64,000 nucleotides of DNA from Lates calcarifer (Eukaryota > Chordata > Actinopteri > Centropomidae). This document shows positions 1 through 14,168 of this stretch, in pieces. Positions within the stretch are counted from its first letter, which is position 1. Every line of letters starts with the position of its first letter. The notes beneath the pieces were generated by a model that was not told the origin of the DNA, ran no database searches, and saw only the letters and a list, made by a program, of their open reading frames with translations. Made by a program: the position numbers and the translations under genes. The DNA lies in NCBI RefSeq assembly GCF_001640805.2, contig NC_066838.1, positions 6,094,601 through 6,158,600 on the forward strand, read 5' to 3'.

Positions 1-599
1 GTGTGTCTATGGGATTTTTACATGACTTTGGTGGCAATTTGGCTACAATAAATACCCTAAATGTGGAAAATATTAAGACCATTTTCCATTTACTTCATTT
101 TGTTTTGTGGTAGACTTGAAAATGGATCAAATTTATGTCATATTACTAATCTGAAAATGTATTACACTGCTTTTCAAAATTCTTACTTTTTCATTTCTCA
201 AATGAATATAAAGTTGCAAGGAATCAGTTTTTGTCATATGCTAAGCTTTGCATTATGAATCACATAAAACTACATCATTACATTTATGATAATAATCAAT
301 GTGCACTTTTGTGGTCAATATTTAATCAACCTCTATCACTATAATGTGATCATGGCAAATAGAGATGCTGTAAAACTGCTAACACAGTAATCATATATTT
401 ACATATGATTTTCCTCAGTGTTTAAGCATTCGTAAAATACAGAAAAGCCATTAAAGAATTAAATGGTAAAAATAAGTTGTATTTAGTTGTATTTTCTTTA
501 TCTAACTCTTGACAGCTGGTGTAGTGCTTAATGATGTAATGCAGCAGCACTGATACAGCAGAGTGCAGAGATGCAATGCTTCCTTTCAGAGTGCAGAAT

Positions 600-1262
600 C
601 ACTGTAAAACTTTATTGGAGTCCACCTGAGGCAGATGCAATTGATTTGAAATACTTTAGAAAGGCACATACCTGTCTATTAAAAAGCGCCACGGTTCACA
701 TGCATGTGGGAGTTAAAAACCAAGCCATGAAATTCAAAAAATTCCCAACAGATAGAATTCTACTGAGGCACAGATCTGAAGGGGAAAAAAGCAAAAAAAA
801 AGCTGGGTGCCCACGAGCGTCACTGAAGAAATTGAGAACCACCCAAAATCACTTTTTCTAGAGCTGAAACTGAATAACTGAACACAAAGAGTTTCAGAAA
901 TTCTCTACAAAAAATAAAGGAGACTGCCAGAAGGACAACCATCTCTGTAGCACTCCATCAATCAGGACTTTATGGGAGAGTGGTCAGAACTGAAACTACT
1001 CCTGAGAAAAAGCCACACAACAGCCTGGCTGGAGTTTGCCAAAAGACACTCTGACAGCATGAAGGAAAAAGATTCTCTGGTCTGATGAGACAAGAATTGA
1101 ACTCTTTGGACTGAATGCCAATTGCTGTATCTAGTGACAGCCAGGTACTGCTCATCACCTGGCTACTGCCACCCCTTTGGGAAAGTGTGGTGCCAGCATT
1201 ATCTTTCAGGGATACTTCTGAGCACCAGCTACTGGGAAATTGGTCAGAATTGAGTGAGAGAA
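600..1262 (+). mobile_element. Degraded Tc1-like DNA transposon
   Basis: Relic of a Tc1-family cut-and-paste transposon. The N-terminal end of the transposase starts near 727 (MKFKKFPTDRILLRHRS). After a deletion, a later part is readable around 922-1256, with the motif LWSDETRIELFGLNAN near 1072-1131. The WSDE stretch holds the first catalytic Asp of the DDE triad. The reading frame is broken by stops and deletions, and the C-terminal catalytic half and right terminal repeat are gone. The nucleotide text is a recognisable decayed form of Tc1 elements widespread in teleosts. It is inactive and sits antisense to agrn in an intron. Confidence 0.85.
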
Positions 1263-3359
1263 CTTTCACTTTCCTGAGTGTTTTTTTATCACTTTGTTAG
1301 GTTGTTCATATCTACTTAAAGCTGTGCTATTTTCTACAACACTTCCAAACGTGAATCAGGCAGATGATATCTGAATTTTCTCTCCAAAAAGACTGCACTG
1401 GGATATCCAAAAGGCTTGAGGAGCTTTTGAGACTTTCCTTATTAGTTGGAGGATTCACTTGGATCATCTTGACGAGCTGCCTGCTTCTAAAGGCAAAGTT
1501 GGGATTTTTTTCCCCCTGAAGAAACAGCAAGGCAGGATCAGACATGTTCAGGGTACTGACTGATGTCACATGTGGGCAGGAAATGAATGAGAAGGCAAAC
1601 TCGAGGCCCTACAGAGACACAAGGCTAGCAGTAGATGCACCTCTCCCTCTGACACCAATTACACCAGGAGGATTGCATTAGCACAGCTCACTATCACATT
1701 CAATTAGGGGCAGGCTAATAACCGCTGCTGATTTAGCACTAATTGAGAGAGGCGAGGCTGGCCGGTGGAACCTTCCACATTATTAATCTGTTTATTACTC
1801 TTTTAGAGCCTTTCATTCATCTCTCTATCAAGTGCTGGCATCCACTCCCTTCTTGGAATCACAGCCTTGACTGTGAACTAGATGTGGCAAAACATGGCTC
1901 TTTACATACAGTATATTGTCTGTAGAAGCAATAGACTTTATGTTAGCAGAATGACAAAAGAAGTCATACCAAGGATGAGTGGAGCATGCAGGAGGTTTCA
2001 CCTAAAGTGATGAGTATTTTTGTCTTTTCATGGTTTTGCCTGGGTCAGTTAGTTCCAATTACAGGAAATCAACAACATCCAGTAGTTTGGACAATGATGT
2101 GGCAACAGTCTTGGGAGTACCCTTTTTTTTTTAAACAAGCACAAAGCCGAAGCCTCTGCCTCTACAAAGCAAGATCCACAAAAAGGTTTTCTGTGACAAA
2201 ATAAATAAGTACAAAATATAAGTGTCTTTAAAATGGAGGTTGCTGTGGTTGGGGTTCCTCTGTGGTTGCGGCAGCTATATATCAGAAAGTGCTGGTGAGT
2301 GTTGTCCTTTATCAGGCCCTGTGTCCTGATAGCAGCCTCGCTTCGTTATCAGCTCTTGCCCCTCGTACCTGGCTCTCCACACTGCCTGATCCTCCAGACA
2401 ACATGTATCATAAACTGACAAGAAAAGGGCTGGGAGCTTGAGTTCAGAGGGAGAATCATTGCCATTACTGGTAATATTATGATGTCCGCTTTCTGTCATC
2501 TCTGATTCAGTCACATCCAAGTCTGTCATTCAGTCAATTTTGAGTTATCAGTTAAAAACCATCTGCCTGTCTTTCTGAAGGCAGACAAGTTCACAACCAT
2601 TAAAAAGTTCAGACTTTAAGGTAAAAAGTTCAGCAGGCTAAACATTATGACACATAGTCAGGGTGTTAGAAAGTGAGCACTAGTGTTCTCACATTAGAAC
2701 CTGGGATTTTCTTATCTCATTCAAATACCATACACGTCTACCAATGCAAGAACTTAAAACCTAGTAAAATATAGCCTATCACAGTGTGAGCAACATCAAA
2801 GCAAGATATTTTAAGGCCTTCTCATGCCAGGTCTAATAACATCTAATACCAAGTGTATCAAAAAAAAAGAAGGAATAAACTAAAAACTGTAAAACATTAC
2901 AGCAAGACAACCCAAAAGCTGGCACCAAATGTGACCTATACCTCTTGTCCATTAATGGCTGCCAGATTGGATCTGTGTTAGGCGAATAGAGATGGGCAGA
3001 GAATCAGCTACACATAACAACACTTTGAGCCAGCACTGGAGCCCGGATCAGTAGAGATGGGATGATATTTGCACCATTCATCACAAGCCCGACATGAGTC
3101 TGGCAATGGAGCATGCTGAATGTGTATTGGGGTCTTGAATTTACATGTTTAAATTGAAAAATATTAGCAGCTGAGAACCAGATATGATTGTGGCACATGA
3201 GCAGCTTTCATTAACCATGAAAATTTCATAAGTCATGGAAATTTTAACATCATTCATTCATCAGAGGTAATTACACAATGTTGTAGCTCACTGCTTGATG
3301 TATGTGGGTAATGTATATGACAGGATTACACAAAGATGCTGCATATTAATGTGAAGTCT

Positions 3360-3511
3360 CTCTTTATTATATCAACCTTTCTCAGTTTTCTATATTTCCT
3401 GCAAAGTCACTCCTCTAACTATCAAAACAAACTTAATTCTTTTGCTGAGGACCTGCTGAATTTAGTCAAGGTCCCCTTGAAGTCCCCTGAACCTAATGTT
3501 GGGAACTACTG
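3360..3511 (-). mobile_element. Possible hAT-type MITE end
   Basis: Read on the minus strand, the segment starts CAGTAGTTCCCAACATTAGG, like the terminal inverted repeat of many non-autonomous hAT elements (CAGTGGTTCCCAACC-type). The opposite terminus and an 8-bp target duplication were not found, so the extent is a guess. Confidence 0.3.
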
Positions 3512-6500
3512 ATGTTGGCTCTTGCACTGTGACAGCTTCTGTTGTTGTGTTTGGTGGCAGTGTTTATGGCTTTGGACGTGACTGTGAGGAACAGGGGCAG
3601 GTTGGTATAAAAAGTAGCCTTGAAAGCATGAAGGATTGAGTCATTGAGGAGAAAAAAAACTAAAGACCCTCCAGCTTTACTGCGTTTTGTTGATATTCTC
3701 ACCAGGGAAAACTCTGAATTGTGGCTGAGGGGCTCTGGGTGGAGTATTACCTCAGGATTAAGCAGAAAGAAGTAGGTTGGTTTGTGTTTTGAAGGTTTGT
3801 GAACATGCCTGGATGATAACAACTCCCCTGTCGATGCCTGCCCGGCTGATACACTATTAACTCTGCCCCCCACTTTCTCTGCTCCTCCTCATCTTATTTA
3901 CCTCCATCTCCTTGCATCCCTGCATTTATTACTTTCCCCGCCCTTTTGCCTATGCCCTCTTTTTACTGTCTCTCTCCGACCACTCTCACGCTGCTGGTGT
4001 GACCTATATTTCTTACCCAACTGTGTATATCATTTCCAGCACCTGTGGGAGAAAAAAAGGGGAATTTTTTGGTTTCTTTTCTCAAATGGTACCGGCACCT
4101 CTGCTCACATCTGTTTGGGTAAAGCTCTATGAATGGCCCTTTTTCCGAGGCGACTGATATCCAGCTGGGGGGTCTATTAACTGAGCACATCTCTCCAAGC
4201 CCACCTTACAAGGTCGTGCGCCACTCAAACGCAGGAGGAGGAAAAATCTCTGAATAATAACAAATGTCACTCATATCGCTATTGGGTTGCACCTGAGCCA
4301 TATAGATAAACACTATTTTTCCAGCCCGGAGGGAAGGAAATGAAATTATAGCAGGGCGCATGAGAGGCTGCAGCAGGCTGCACACACAAACACACACAGT
4401 TAAGCACACATGCAGTTATTTTCCCTATTGTGGCACCTCTCTCACCTCTTAAACCATTGCTGGCCTCACCTACCTCTCCTAAGCTCCTACTTTTCAGTCT
4501 AGAAGCCATAAATCTGACAGCTTACACATTATAGTGCATTTGGATGGAAATAACAAAACAGAGCCAGTAAACTAAAAGAACTTTTTTAAAGCTACTTGGA
4601 AATTACACATATAGAAACCTACTCCATTTTGCAGAATGTATATGATGCAATTAGTGCCTTGATGGAAAAAACAATCCAACAAAAAACTAAAGCAATAAAT
4701 CTAGATTTGCAACAATGCCATTTAAGGATTAAATTTACACAAGCTTGGGTGTCACAGAAAATTCTCACTTTATTCACCACTTTCATCCATTTCTCATGCC
4801 TTCTAATACTTCCAACACCACCTGAAGGCAGCATACAGTATATTCTTCTCCTCTCTCTCCTTTTTCTGCTCTATAAACATGTATAGTATATTAGTGGTGG
4901 GAATAGCTTGTGATAATTAGGTGAGATAATAGCTTAAGTCAGTCAGTTGTTATGGTGCTGAATAAAGTCCCGTAAAGCTGTGCAAACAGCCCAGAAATAA
5001 CCCACATTATCATCGCCATCATTCCTCGGCTGGCGCGAGCCTGGCAAGCCAATGCCTCAGCATTTTTATGGCACCATTGCGCTGACGCAGGCCTGTTCCT
5101 CTGGGAGCCAAGAACCATCCATAGTGCTGGATTACAGACAGGGCCCTCCGCTCCGCCAGCTCGCTCTGCCTCTCGCTTTTTAAAATAAAGACTATTCATT
5201 ACCGCAGAAGGACCCTGGGCTGACAGACCTGCCATCTACCTGCAGTGCGGCGCACCAAATTGAGTCTGCCCGCCTGCCCACCGACTAAACACGCTCTCGC
5301 TCCATTTCCTGTTGGCATACATCCTTACGCTGGATTTCAATTTAGAGAAGGCTGGGAGGGAAAGATGACAGATGCAATACATGGGCAGGCAAAGAGGAAA
5401 AAAGGTCCATGTAGGACCTCTCCAACAACTAAACCTATCATCTACTCTGTACAAAAAGAAACTCAAACCACTGTGCACCACTTTTACACAACAATCAGAT
5501 GAGCTCGTACAAACAAACTCGAGCCATAAACCGTTTGCACACTTTAGAGTACAATTTTATACCAGCAAAGTGAGACTAATTCAGTTGTATTGATCATTCT
5601 GCTAACTGCTCAGCTCATCCACAAATACAGCACCAGAGATGCCAACTCATTTTCATTGTCATGGCCTTCAAAATATGCAGATAAAAATCTATTGTAGTAA
5701 AACTGAGTGAATGAGGTAACTGAGAGAGATGGGCCAAGGGGCTAATAACTGCTTCACTTCTGCCCAGTGTGTGCGAAAAGCAAATGGCTTCATCGTAGAC
5801 AAGGAAGTGTACTCAATCACCAATTAGCGTTCATGGGAAAATTGGCCTTGCAAGATGGAATTAAGCCATCAAGTGTATTCACTAAGTGAGTTTACCAAGC
5901 TGTAAAAATCAGCCCGCATGGCTGTGTGCCTGCACAGTGGATCTGAAGATATCTTTACCACTTGAAGCTCTGCTGTCACTGCTGTACTAATGACTAGCCG
6001 ATACTCCAACACCGCAAGACAAAGCCAAGTGACTCATGTAGCCAATTACAGACAAGAATGCTCTGCAATCTCTTTCTCTAAGAGAAAAGTGCATCTTCAC
6101 TTAAAGGTCAAAACAAGCAAATTGGAGTCTTGGTGTTGGTATAGAAGGGCTGAAGAAGAGCAGGAGGGAAGAGACGAAGAGCAGTGGATAAGGAAATTTG
6201 AACTGAGAATGTATCAAACATTGTTTTGACTTTTTGACTTAAAATAAGAAGCACCAGGGGTTCACACATGAATATAAACCTACATATGTTTGTTATAAAC
6301 ATCTGTGGATTATAATTATTCTTATGGGTGATGTAGCACTATGAATTAATTTGTGCTAAATTATCTTCCAAGGTGAGATATTTCTCCCACCTGTGAGCTA
6401 TGATTCACACCGTTTTATAGTGATTTCATGACTACACTCTAAATGACTGTGTGGCGTAATGTGACTATACAATGTATGAACGTAATGCTCAGTGGCAATT

Positions 6501-6561
6501 CATGAATGAAGTGCCAGCATACTTCTGTAGTTCTGTGGTGTTTTGTTGTGCAGATACTCAC

Positions 6562-6783
6562 CGCAGGGTCCTTTGTGCTGGATGTGGATGGCCCTCTGAA
6601 GAGCGCAACCCATTGCTCGCATCTCGCAGGGGCTGCCATAGCTGTGGCCGTCGGAGCCGCACACCGGGTCAGACGTTTGCGGGCAGGCCTCGGGGCACTC
6701 GCACACCGGCTCGTTGTTCTTGACCACGCACATCGCCCCATGGTCGCACACCTTATCCAAGCACGGGCTCGGTATGTTGAGAT
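6562..6783 (-). CDS. agrn: agrin exon, follistatin-like/Kazal module 5
   Basis: Fifth and last recognised agrin exon in the window, 222 bp, phase 1 at both ends. It follows a GCCTTCAG acceptor and ends at a GTGAGT donor. It encodes a ten-cysteine follistatin-like module spaced C-x4-C-x5-C-x8-C-x-C-x3-C-x7-C-x10-C-x6-C-x13-C. Landmarks are SPCLDKVCDHGAMC, VCECPEAC, and PVCGSDGHSYGSPCEM. This aligns with the fifth Kazal module of vertebrate agrin, which also begins SPCL and has CAVKNG where this has CVVKNN. Base composition is more GC-rich than the flanking introns. The next exon, expected to carry a sixth Kazal module, was not recognised in the remaining 6.5 kb. An open frame on the opposite strand across this exon is a shadow. 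Confidence 0.96.
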
Positions 6784-7315
6784 CTGAAGGCCGACCACCC
6801 AAGAGATAGAGAGCAAAGTTAGAGCATTATGCTTGGTAAGGTAGCTGATAAGTCAGAGGGATATAAAGTAGAGGTTGGAGAAAGGTCTGGGGCTGGAGAG
6901 GGCATAGGTGACAGGGGAGTAAGTTACGAATATCGCTACATGGTGAACTGAAGCTTTGTTAGAAAGGGTTTGGGTAGGAAAAGGGATATGATGGAATATG
7001 CAATACAGCCCTGTTCCTGTGACACCTCTGCTTCCTCAGCTTCCTATGTCATTTCCTCGCCTTTGTGCCTATCCTGATATATCCTGATTCTTTGAAGAAT
7101 CCGCCGAATCCGGTGGCATGAGGACAGCGGATAAAAACATGGCCCTGTAGCACAGCAGAGATGAAACAGCGCACGAACAATGGTTGCACAGCCTTTCTTT
7201 TTTTCAGGCAAGTAAACGCCTGGATTAATTGACGTTCCCAATGTGGCCCTTCAAAGGCTGCCATTTGCATCTCAGTGAGAGCCACTGCTTCTGCCAAAGC
7301 CGGTTGAACTGACGT

Positions 7316-7420
7316 GGAGGAGCGAGAAAAAGGAAGAGCATGAGGGGGAGAGTGTGAGAAAGAAGGAGAGGGAGAGAAAATGTGAGAATAGAAAAAGAAA
7401 CAGGCGAAGAGAAGAAAGAG
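7316..7420 (+). repeat. Polypurine stretch
   Basis: About 100 bp of nearly pure A/G sequence on the plus strand, of the GAGAAAG and GGGAGAG kind. It is low complexity and non-coding. Confidence 0.75.
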
Positions 7421-10400
7421 CCCTCTGCTTAATAATTCAAAAAAGGCAAGCTCCTGGGCAGAGGCAGATATGAAATGTGAACATCACAGAGAGGTGTCTG
7501 CTTCAGTCATTCCCTCTCACGCACTAGCTCCAGCATGACTTCATTAAAACAAGGACTCGATTTTGCACCTATGATTCTCAGTAGCGGCAGCGGCTGGGCT
7601 GATATAACCTGACTTGATCGGAAGAGAGGAAACCTGAAAAAAAATATGAATATATGAACAATCCTTTGATCACAGCCTGTCACCTTGGCACAATCAATTT
7701 TTTATGGCTTATGTCATTGAAAATACTACATGGCATTGTGTATGCTAAGACAGGCAGCCAGTGTTTGTGCGTCAGTTTGGAGGGCTTGGCTTGATGGTTA
7801 AGAAATGGAAGCCTTAAGGTAGGATGGTGTACACTCTGGTATCAAGAGTAAGCAAGAGACGATAGCCTGGCACCATAGTGATTTTCATTTGGAAAGCTTC
7901 ACGCATGAGGGATGGATCACTCAGCTAAATGTGGTGTGTCTGCAGATTAGAGGAAAAAGTCGACAGAGGCATCAAATAATTTTTGATGAGGAGCGCTGGT
8001 GAAAATTGAAAGAGGTGCATTTTACAACCAAAGTCAAACAAAACTTCCTCCTCTTCTGCTCTACCTCTAGAGGGGTAGGGGTGCTGTCATGGAAACTGCC
8101 CCTTGTAATGACACCACCCATGGCTCCATCATTATCGTGACCATTATAGGATTAGATGGCATCACAGGGGGCCAACTTGGTGTGCTTGGAGCCCCATGAT
8201 TCATTTATCAGCTCAGAAGCATTCAGTGGTGCCTCTAACCAAAGCACTAATGCTGGGCTAAATTATCAACTGATAACACAGATGCAGGCAATTAGCTTGT
8301 TTTACTCTGAGTAAGGCGATGGAAACGGTATGTGACGTAAGGATCAATGTCACTTGAGCATGTTAAGACTGATCGATCCTGACTAATATAAATATCAAAA
8401 TAGCAAAAAGTAGCAGGGTATAGGTTGTCTACTACCTCTTACTGTTTTTCCTGCTAAATTGTGGCTGTATTTGAACAAATCTTTCCAGATCTCCAGCAAG
8501 GACACTGGCTCTCCCATTTTGGAAAAGTGAATATTTCAGATTAGAAGGTGGAACGCTATTGATTTCTGTGTTTTGATGCCAAGCTGCTGTTTCAAAGGAG
8601 CTTGGAGGTGCCACATAAATATGTAAGCTGTTCTATGCTGCTTAATTTGGTACGGCTTCAAAAACAATTGATTCCCCCTGATCTCTTTACAACGCCTCGT
8701 GTGTGTCTGTTAGCGAGTGTGTGTGTCTAACACTCATAAGCTTGTGATCCGAGCTTAACTGTACAACCTTGGCCTCCATAAAAGTTCACCAGCCCACTTC
8801 CCAAGGACAGGCTCCTAAAACACAACTGCAGCCTCCGATAAGGCCTTTGTCTCCCATTCTCTTTGTTTCACACACATAAAAAAGATGAAAGAATTCCCCT
8901 CCAAAACTAATTTTTTATCATCCTCTGCCTCTGGGGGGCAAAATTTCTGCCTGATTTATTAACTGGAGAGGATGTAAGAAAAAAACAGGAGACAAAACTC
9001 CCCAAGTGTAAAAATCTTATGACACAGTTAAAAACTGAAGCTGTCTTTTTATTCTCTCTTGGATGCAGGCAGAAGCTTTGAAATGGCAGCCTGTCACAAC
9101 TAAGGCTTGTGGGATGGTGTTCACAAGCCTGTTCCAGCTCTCTTTCTCTCCCTGGTCTTCTCCCAAACACTTAAATCCATCTTTTCATGCATGTATCAGT
9201 GCTTCTGTCAGGCAGGTCCAGAATTAGCCAAAGTTTCTGGGTTTAAAGCAAGCTATTTACACGTGAAAATTAGCTTGTGTGTTGAATGGGAACATCTGCA
9301 GTGCCAAACACATAAGCCAACGAATTGTCTTAGTGGCTGAGCAGGTGCAGTGAGTGGTCTGCTGTGGCAGTGAGGAAAAGTCAGGAGAAATAGCAAAAAA
9401 AAAAAAGAAAAAAAGAAAAAAGCATGAATAATTCTTTCTAATCAGGGTTTCTGCTCTGCTAGCGAGCACTCAGCTCTGTTTCTGTACCACCACCCTGTTT
9501 GAGAGGACTTTACATTCTGGGTGTCACCTCAGTCTGTATCCTCTCCTGCCAGCCGCTGTGTAACTTCTCTATTTTAATTAGTGTGGTATTTTAATGGCAC
9601 GGCCCTGCTTCAGGACACGGAGAGGGATTACCTCAGGTTAGGCCGCGCTGTGTCAACCCGCCCCAGAAGAGGTCCAGGCTGACCACGTTGAATACTGCGA
9701 GGACACGTTCCTCTGATGCTCTGGTATCTGCTAACCTGTCTGCCTGAAGTATCATTACTGCTCGCTTAGTGGTGTTATCTGACGGGTAAAGTGGTGAGGA
9801 TGCCACAGTGTGACTTCTAAAGCTTAACAACCCCTCGTTAGGTCGCCGTGATGGCACAGCAAGCTCCCGGCAGGACTCTGGCTGTGATTGTGTGGTTTTC
9901 TGCAGTAAGCAGCCGTACACTGTTAACCCCCCGTAACATGTCGACGAAATGCTGGGAGATTATTTTGGCTAGAGCTTCATCCCATCTCCGCTCAGCTCAT
10001 ACATATGCTAATTGGACTTTTCCCCTTGGGTCTGTGTGCAATTCCAAATCGCTCCCTGTATTATGCAGGGCAGTGAATCAGTGTAATCCAGGTGATGCTT
10101 GCAGTAGCCAACTGGCAGGGAGAATCACCTACAACTGCAACCCATTACTACACAGGACTCCAATGGGGCACTGCCAATCTGCAGCAAGCCCCGCCTTCTG
10201 TCTTTCTTCACCTGCAGGGCTTTGATCCGACTCCCTTCGCCTCCCTTCGCATTAAAAACATTTATGTATCATATTAGTCGAGGGAAAGGGAGGTGCAGAG
10301 AAAAGGCTATATTAGCATACAGCAAAAGGCATACCCGCGGGCTGTGTCTGTCTACTACTGAATACTTATCACAGGCAGGAGGTAAGTCGAAGCCTCTTTG

Positions 10401-13313
10401 TGCATTTACAACTAAGAACGTGCTGTTCTTCAAAATGGAGACAACGCAAAACAGTGTAGGGAAAGAAGAGAGACAAGCTGGGATCCCTGATCTTGTGACA
10501 TGTATCTATCAGAGGTGAGATGACATCCAAACATTGTTGGTCTAATCCAAACAAGTGTTTTTACCATCGGGGTGTGTGTGCCACAGCAAGTTTCAAGAAA
10601 GGTTTTGAAGATTTCGCAGACGTATGATGTACGCAGAAGAAAATGAAAGTAAAAATGGAACGACAAGCTCAGTATTTATTGCATCTCCAATCAAGTCGGC
10701 AGCTACAGCGTGAGGAAGGCCTCAGAGGAAACAGAAAATGAAATGAAAAATGTATAAATTGGAAAAACTGTGTAGCTGATCACAGCCCAACAGCGTGTAA
10801 CACCCACAATGCCTCGAGTCACTTCTGACACCCCGTTGACCCACATTTCTCTGCAATTTCTGCATGATGACAGCCTGCGGGCCACAGTAAGTGGACCGCC
10901 GGTCCCTGGCTGCTGTCAATCTGGCTCCCACGGCACTTCCTCTAATTAACTTGATTAGGAAAAACAGCACTGGTGATCTCAGGCTGACTTATATACTCAA
11001 GCTCCACAACTGTTTGTGAGTCCAATCACCGCAGCTGCGTGTCAGCGCGCAGGCAGAGATGCTCATCAAATAAACATGCAAATGATAAAATATTCGGCAC
11101 TGAGTCTTGACACCTAAGGTGACTGATTTTCCGCTCCTGCTTTGCAGAGCTCTTTGTCAATGACAATGCATCTGCCGCTGAGTGATTCTGTGTTAACCTC
11201 CGGAGGCGACAGGCAGCACATTTCAAGCAACAACTTGCACGAGTTTTTCTGGGCTTGCAATCATGCACTCACACATTCAGCTGTGTACACATGAAATGAC
11301 TAAAGAGCTGTGAATAAAGAATTAGTATCCGCAAAACCAGCTCTTTAATTTGTTCATTCCTCGTTTGTCAGTCACTGTGTTACTCTCAGACACTGTCTGT
11401 TTTAGTGATTTTACAGAATTATCCTCCTCTGTGCTCTTGAAAGTCACACTGCTTCTAGTTCTCCTATTTTATGAACAGCATAACTACCAATTTACTACTT
11501 CTAACTCTAACTCTACTTCTTATTCTTCTAACCGGACGTGAGGCCAGTACATCAACAGGCTCCAGGGAGTTATGGTGAGCCACTTAATACTCCTGCAGTC
11601 ATTTCCATTGATTCAAAGTACTACTGAATATGCACTGAAAAAGCTTGACTTAAAGGAGCTGTAGAAAATAGCCTCTGGGCGGGAAGGAAGCTGTGATACA
11701 ACTTGGGCCAAGACTAAAAAAGAGGGCAAAGTTTTAATTATGTATTTTCATTGTAAAAGTAACTAATTTTACACACAGTCTGGTTCTCTAATAATAAACA
11801 AAAAGAATTTACAAAAATGATTTTGAAATTATTTAGCTTTTGCCCCTCAGTGGAAGTCTTTGTGAAGCCTTCAGAATAATTCCTGTTTTCTTTCAAATTA
11901 TAAGCCTTCTTACACAGGTTTTCTTTTTTTTTCTTTCAGGTTTGTCTCTCGCATTTTGTCTCTATCTCCATCTTACGCGCTGTCCATTATACACACACAC
12001 ATACACACGACTGGGCCAACTCTAATCAGTGACTAAACAATGATTTTTCAACACAGGAATACTCACACAGCAGCTCCAAATACTTTTTCATAAAGCTGCA
12101 GGCGGTAAATACAGAGGGTGAGCAAAAAACACATTAAGTAGAGTAGCCTACATTACACAAAGGTACAATGAGGACTTGAGAACACACTGCAATTTTGATC
12201 ATTACCGGTGAAAGCACTGTAGAGATGTAGCCCACTTTCCTGCCAAATCCATCACCATATCACAGTTTAACAGCATCACATTCAGTTGATTAGCCTTTAT
12301 AAAGGCAACCCAAATATGCTTCCTTTTACATATGGTGAAGACGAGCTCTTTAGTAATTTTGACCCTAAATTTTTAAGGTTTAAAGCTAAACGACTTGTAC
12401 TAACTCAGACTCTGTTCCTGTATCTTTTTTAGTGCTAATTTTCATTAAAAGTGACCAATCATTTATATGGGAAACAATAGGGGGAATAAAAACCTTTGAA
12501 AACATTAGGGTGCCAATGTGCTGGGTCCTCTAAATTTAGCTGAACAATTACCACATTTCTGCTACAATAGCCCACACTGCATGCACACTTCCTTGTTTAG
12601 TTTATACTGGTACCCCGCTGCTCTGACATCATATGGGAAGGAGAGGAAAAAATAGGATTTCATTGCTTCAGCCTAACAATATTCTTTATATGTCCCACAC
12701 TGTAAAACGTTTAATCGAAACCATCTGTATGGATTTACAATCAATTACAAATTAAACATGGCCTTCTAATCCTTCTAATCAAACACTGGTTGAAGACAGT
12801 TTGAGGTTGAAATTATGTTTTCATCTATTCCTGTAGTTGGCTCTGTGTGTGTGCCTGTGTCAGTCATCATGATGGCAAATATGTTGCTATGATGAAGTCT
12901 GGAGTAAAAATCACAAAAAGCAAAACAACTGATGATATATTTTAACAGTGGAGCAGCTGCGTTATCTCATCTGCTTGTGTGGTGATGACAAACAATTTAT
13001 CGCAGTGTCATGAGACTCTTATTTTCTATCCCAGAACACAAGGGTACAGACCTGTTCACCCTCCTTCCCAGCAGCCCACTCTGATTCACTTCCAGCAAAT
13101 TCCTCACAGGCTCATGTGTTCTTGGACATCTTACAGATTTGTGACTCCGTCTGGATGCAAGTTAATCAGTTAAATGCCATGTGGTGTCTGCATCTCTAAA
13201 ACTGAAGAGCTTTAGATATCAATCAAGTTGTTTTCTGGGGAGGACAGTAGTCAGGACATTATAGACATGTGAGGTCTTTGCATGATGATTCTTCGTGAGG
13301 GTGAGTGCTGACC

Positions 13314-13328
13314 GGGGGGGGGGGGGGG
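13314..13328 (+). repeat. Poly-G run (15 G)
   Basis: Homopolymer run; its length is liable to sequencing error. Confidence 0.9.
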
Positions 13329-13826
13329 CACACGACACAAGGTGCCCACATGAAAAGAGAGTGTCAGAACTGAGGAATTTTATCTGTTTGCCAACTGGCA
13401 GGGCGATCGATCACTCCGCCTCACACACCACACACCATGAGAAAAGAGATCATTATTTATCAAGTAATGATAATTTAATATATGAGACTCTTCCCTTTTA
13501 GACATATGAAACTTCTTCTTCTGCTTCAAGTTGGTTGGTTGGTGCATCTGTGTGTGTATCTGCGTATGTCTGTGTACCACGATGACACAGTGGTCATTGT
13601 GCACTTGTCTTTTGACGGTGCCAGTCACTGTCAGAGCACAAGCACAATAGAGCACAATGGAAAAGTGTGTCTCACACTGTATACAGTGTGTCTGTGTGTG
13701 TTCCTGTGGCGTGATCAGTGTGGGCTGCTGATTGATCTCTGACAAGTCAGTGTTTCTGGAGGACAGGAAGACATGCACACTTCAAAAGAGCATGAGGGGC
13801 AAAGAAAGAAAGTTAGTTCTAATATG

Positions 13827-13829
<3 letters not shown>

Positions 13830-13888
<59 letters not shown>
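13830..13888 (+). repeat. (AC)n microsatellite
   Basis: About 29 uninterrupted AC units. The Thr/His and Val/Cys open frames across it are artefacts. Confidence 0.97.
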
Positions 13889-13893
<5 letters not shown>

Positions 13894-14155
13894 ATACACT
13901 CACTCTTTGCATGCATATCATCTGTCTGACTAAACCAACAGTCTCAGTGGGCACCTACGCTCGCCTCTTTTGATGTTTAATTAAAACTGAACCGAAGTGG
14001 GGGGCTGGGGTGGCGCTGTTTTGAAAAATATGCAAATGTCAATAAAAATGCATTAAAGAAACATACTACAAGTCGCTGACGGCTGCGATGCACAGGGGAA
14101 GAGAGGAAGGATGAAGAGAGAGAGAGAAAGAAAGTAAAATAACTAAACAAATATT

Positions 14156-14168
14156 GGGGGGGGGGGGG
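14156..14168 (+). repeat. Poly-G run (13 G)
   Basis: Homopolymer run in the 10-kb intron. Confidence 0.9.

Larger units (their letters stand above)
1..6561 (-). other. agrn: agrn intron after module 5 (partial)
   Basis: Intronic sequence starting at the GTGAGT donor of the module-5 exon and running out of the window. It holds a decayed Tc1-like transposon at about 600-1262 and a possible hAT-type MITE end near 3360-3511. A CpG-richer patch lies near 5020-5300. Everything else reads as non-coding: the open frames are short, overlap on both strands and lack family motifs. No cysteine-rich exon with a VCGSDG-type core was seen, so the intron is at least 6.5 kb. Confidence 0.8.

Noticed and set aside
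6439..6816. Alternative frames across the module-5 exon on both strands
   Set aside because: The follistatin/Kazal frame with correct splice sites explains the region; the others are shadows.
13715..13973. Thr-His and Val-Cys repeat proteins
   Set aside because: They are translations of the (AC)n microsatellite.
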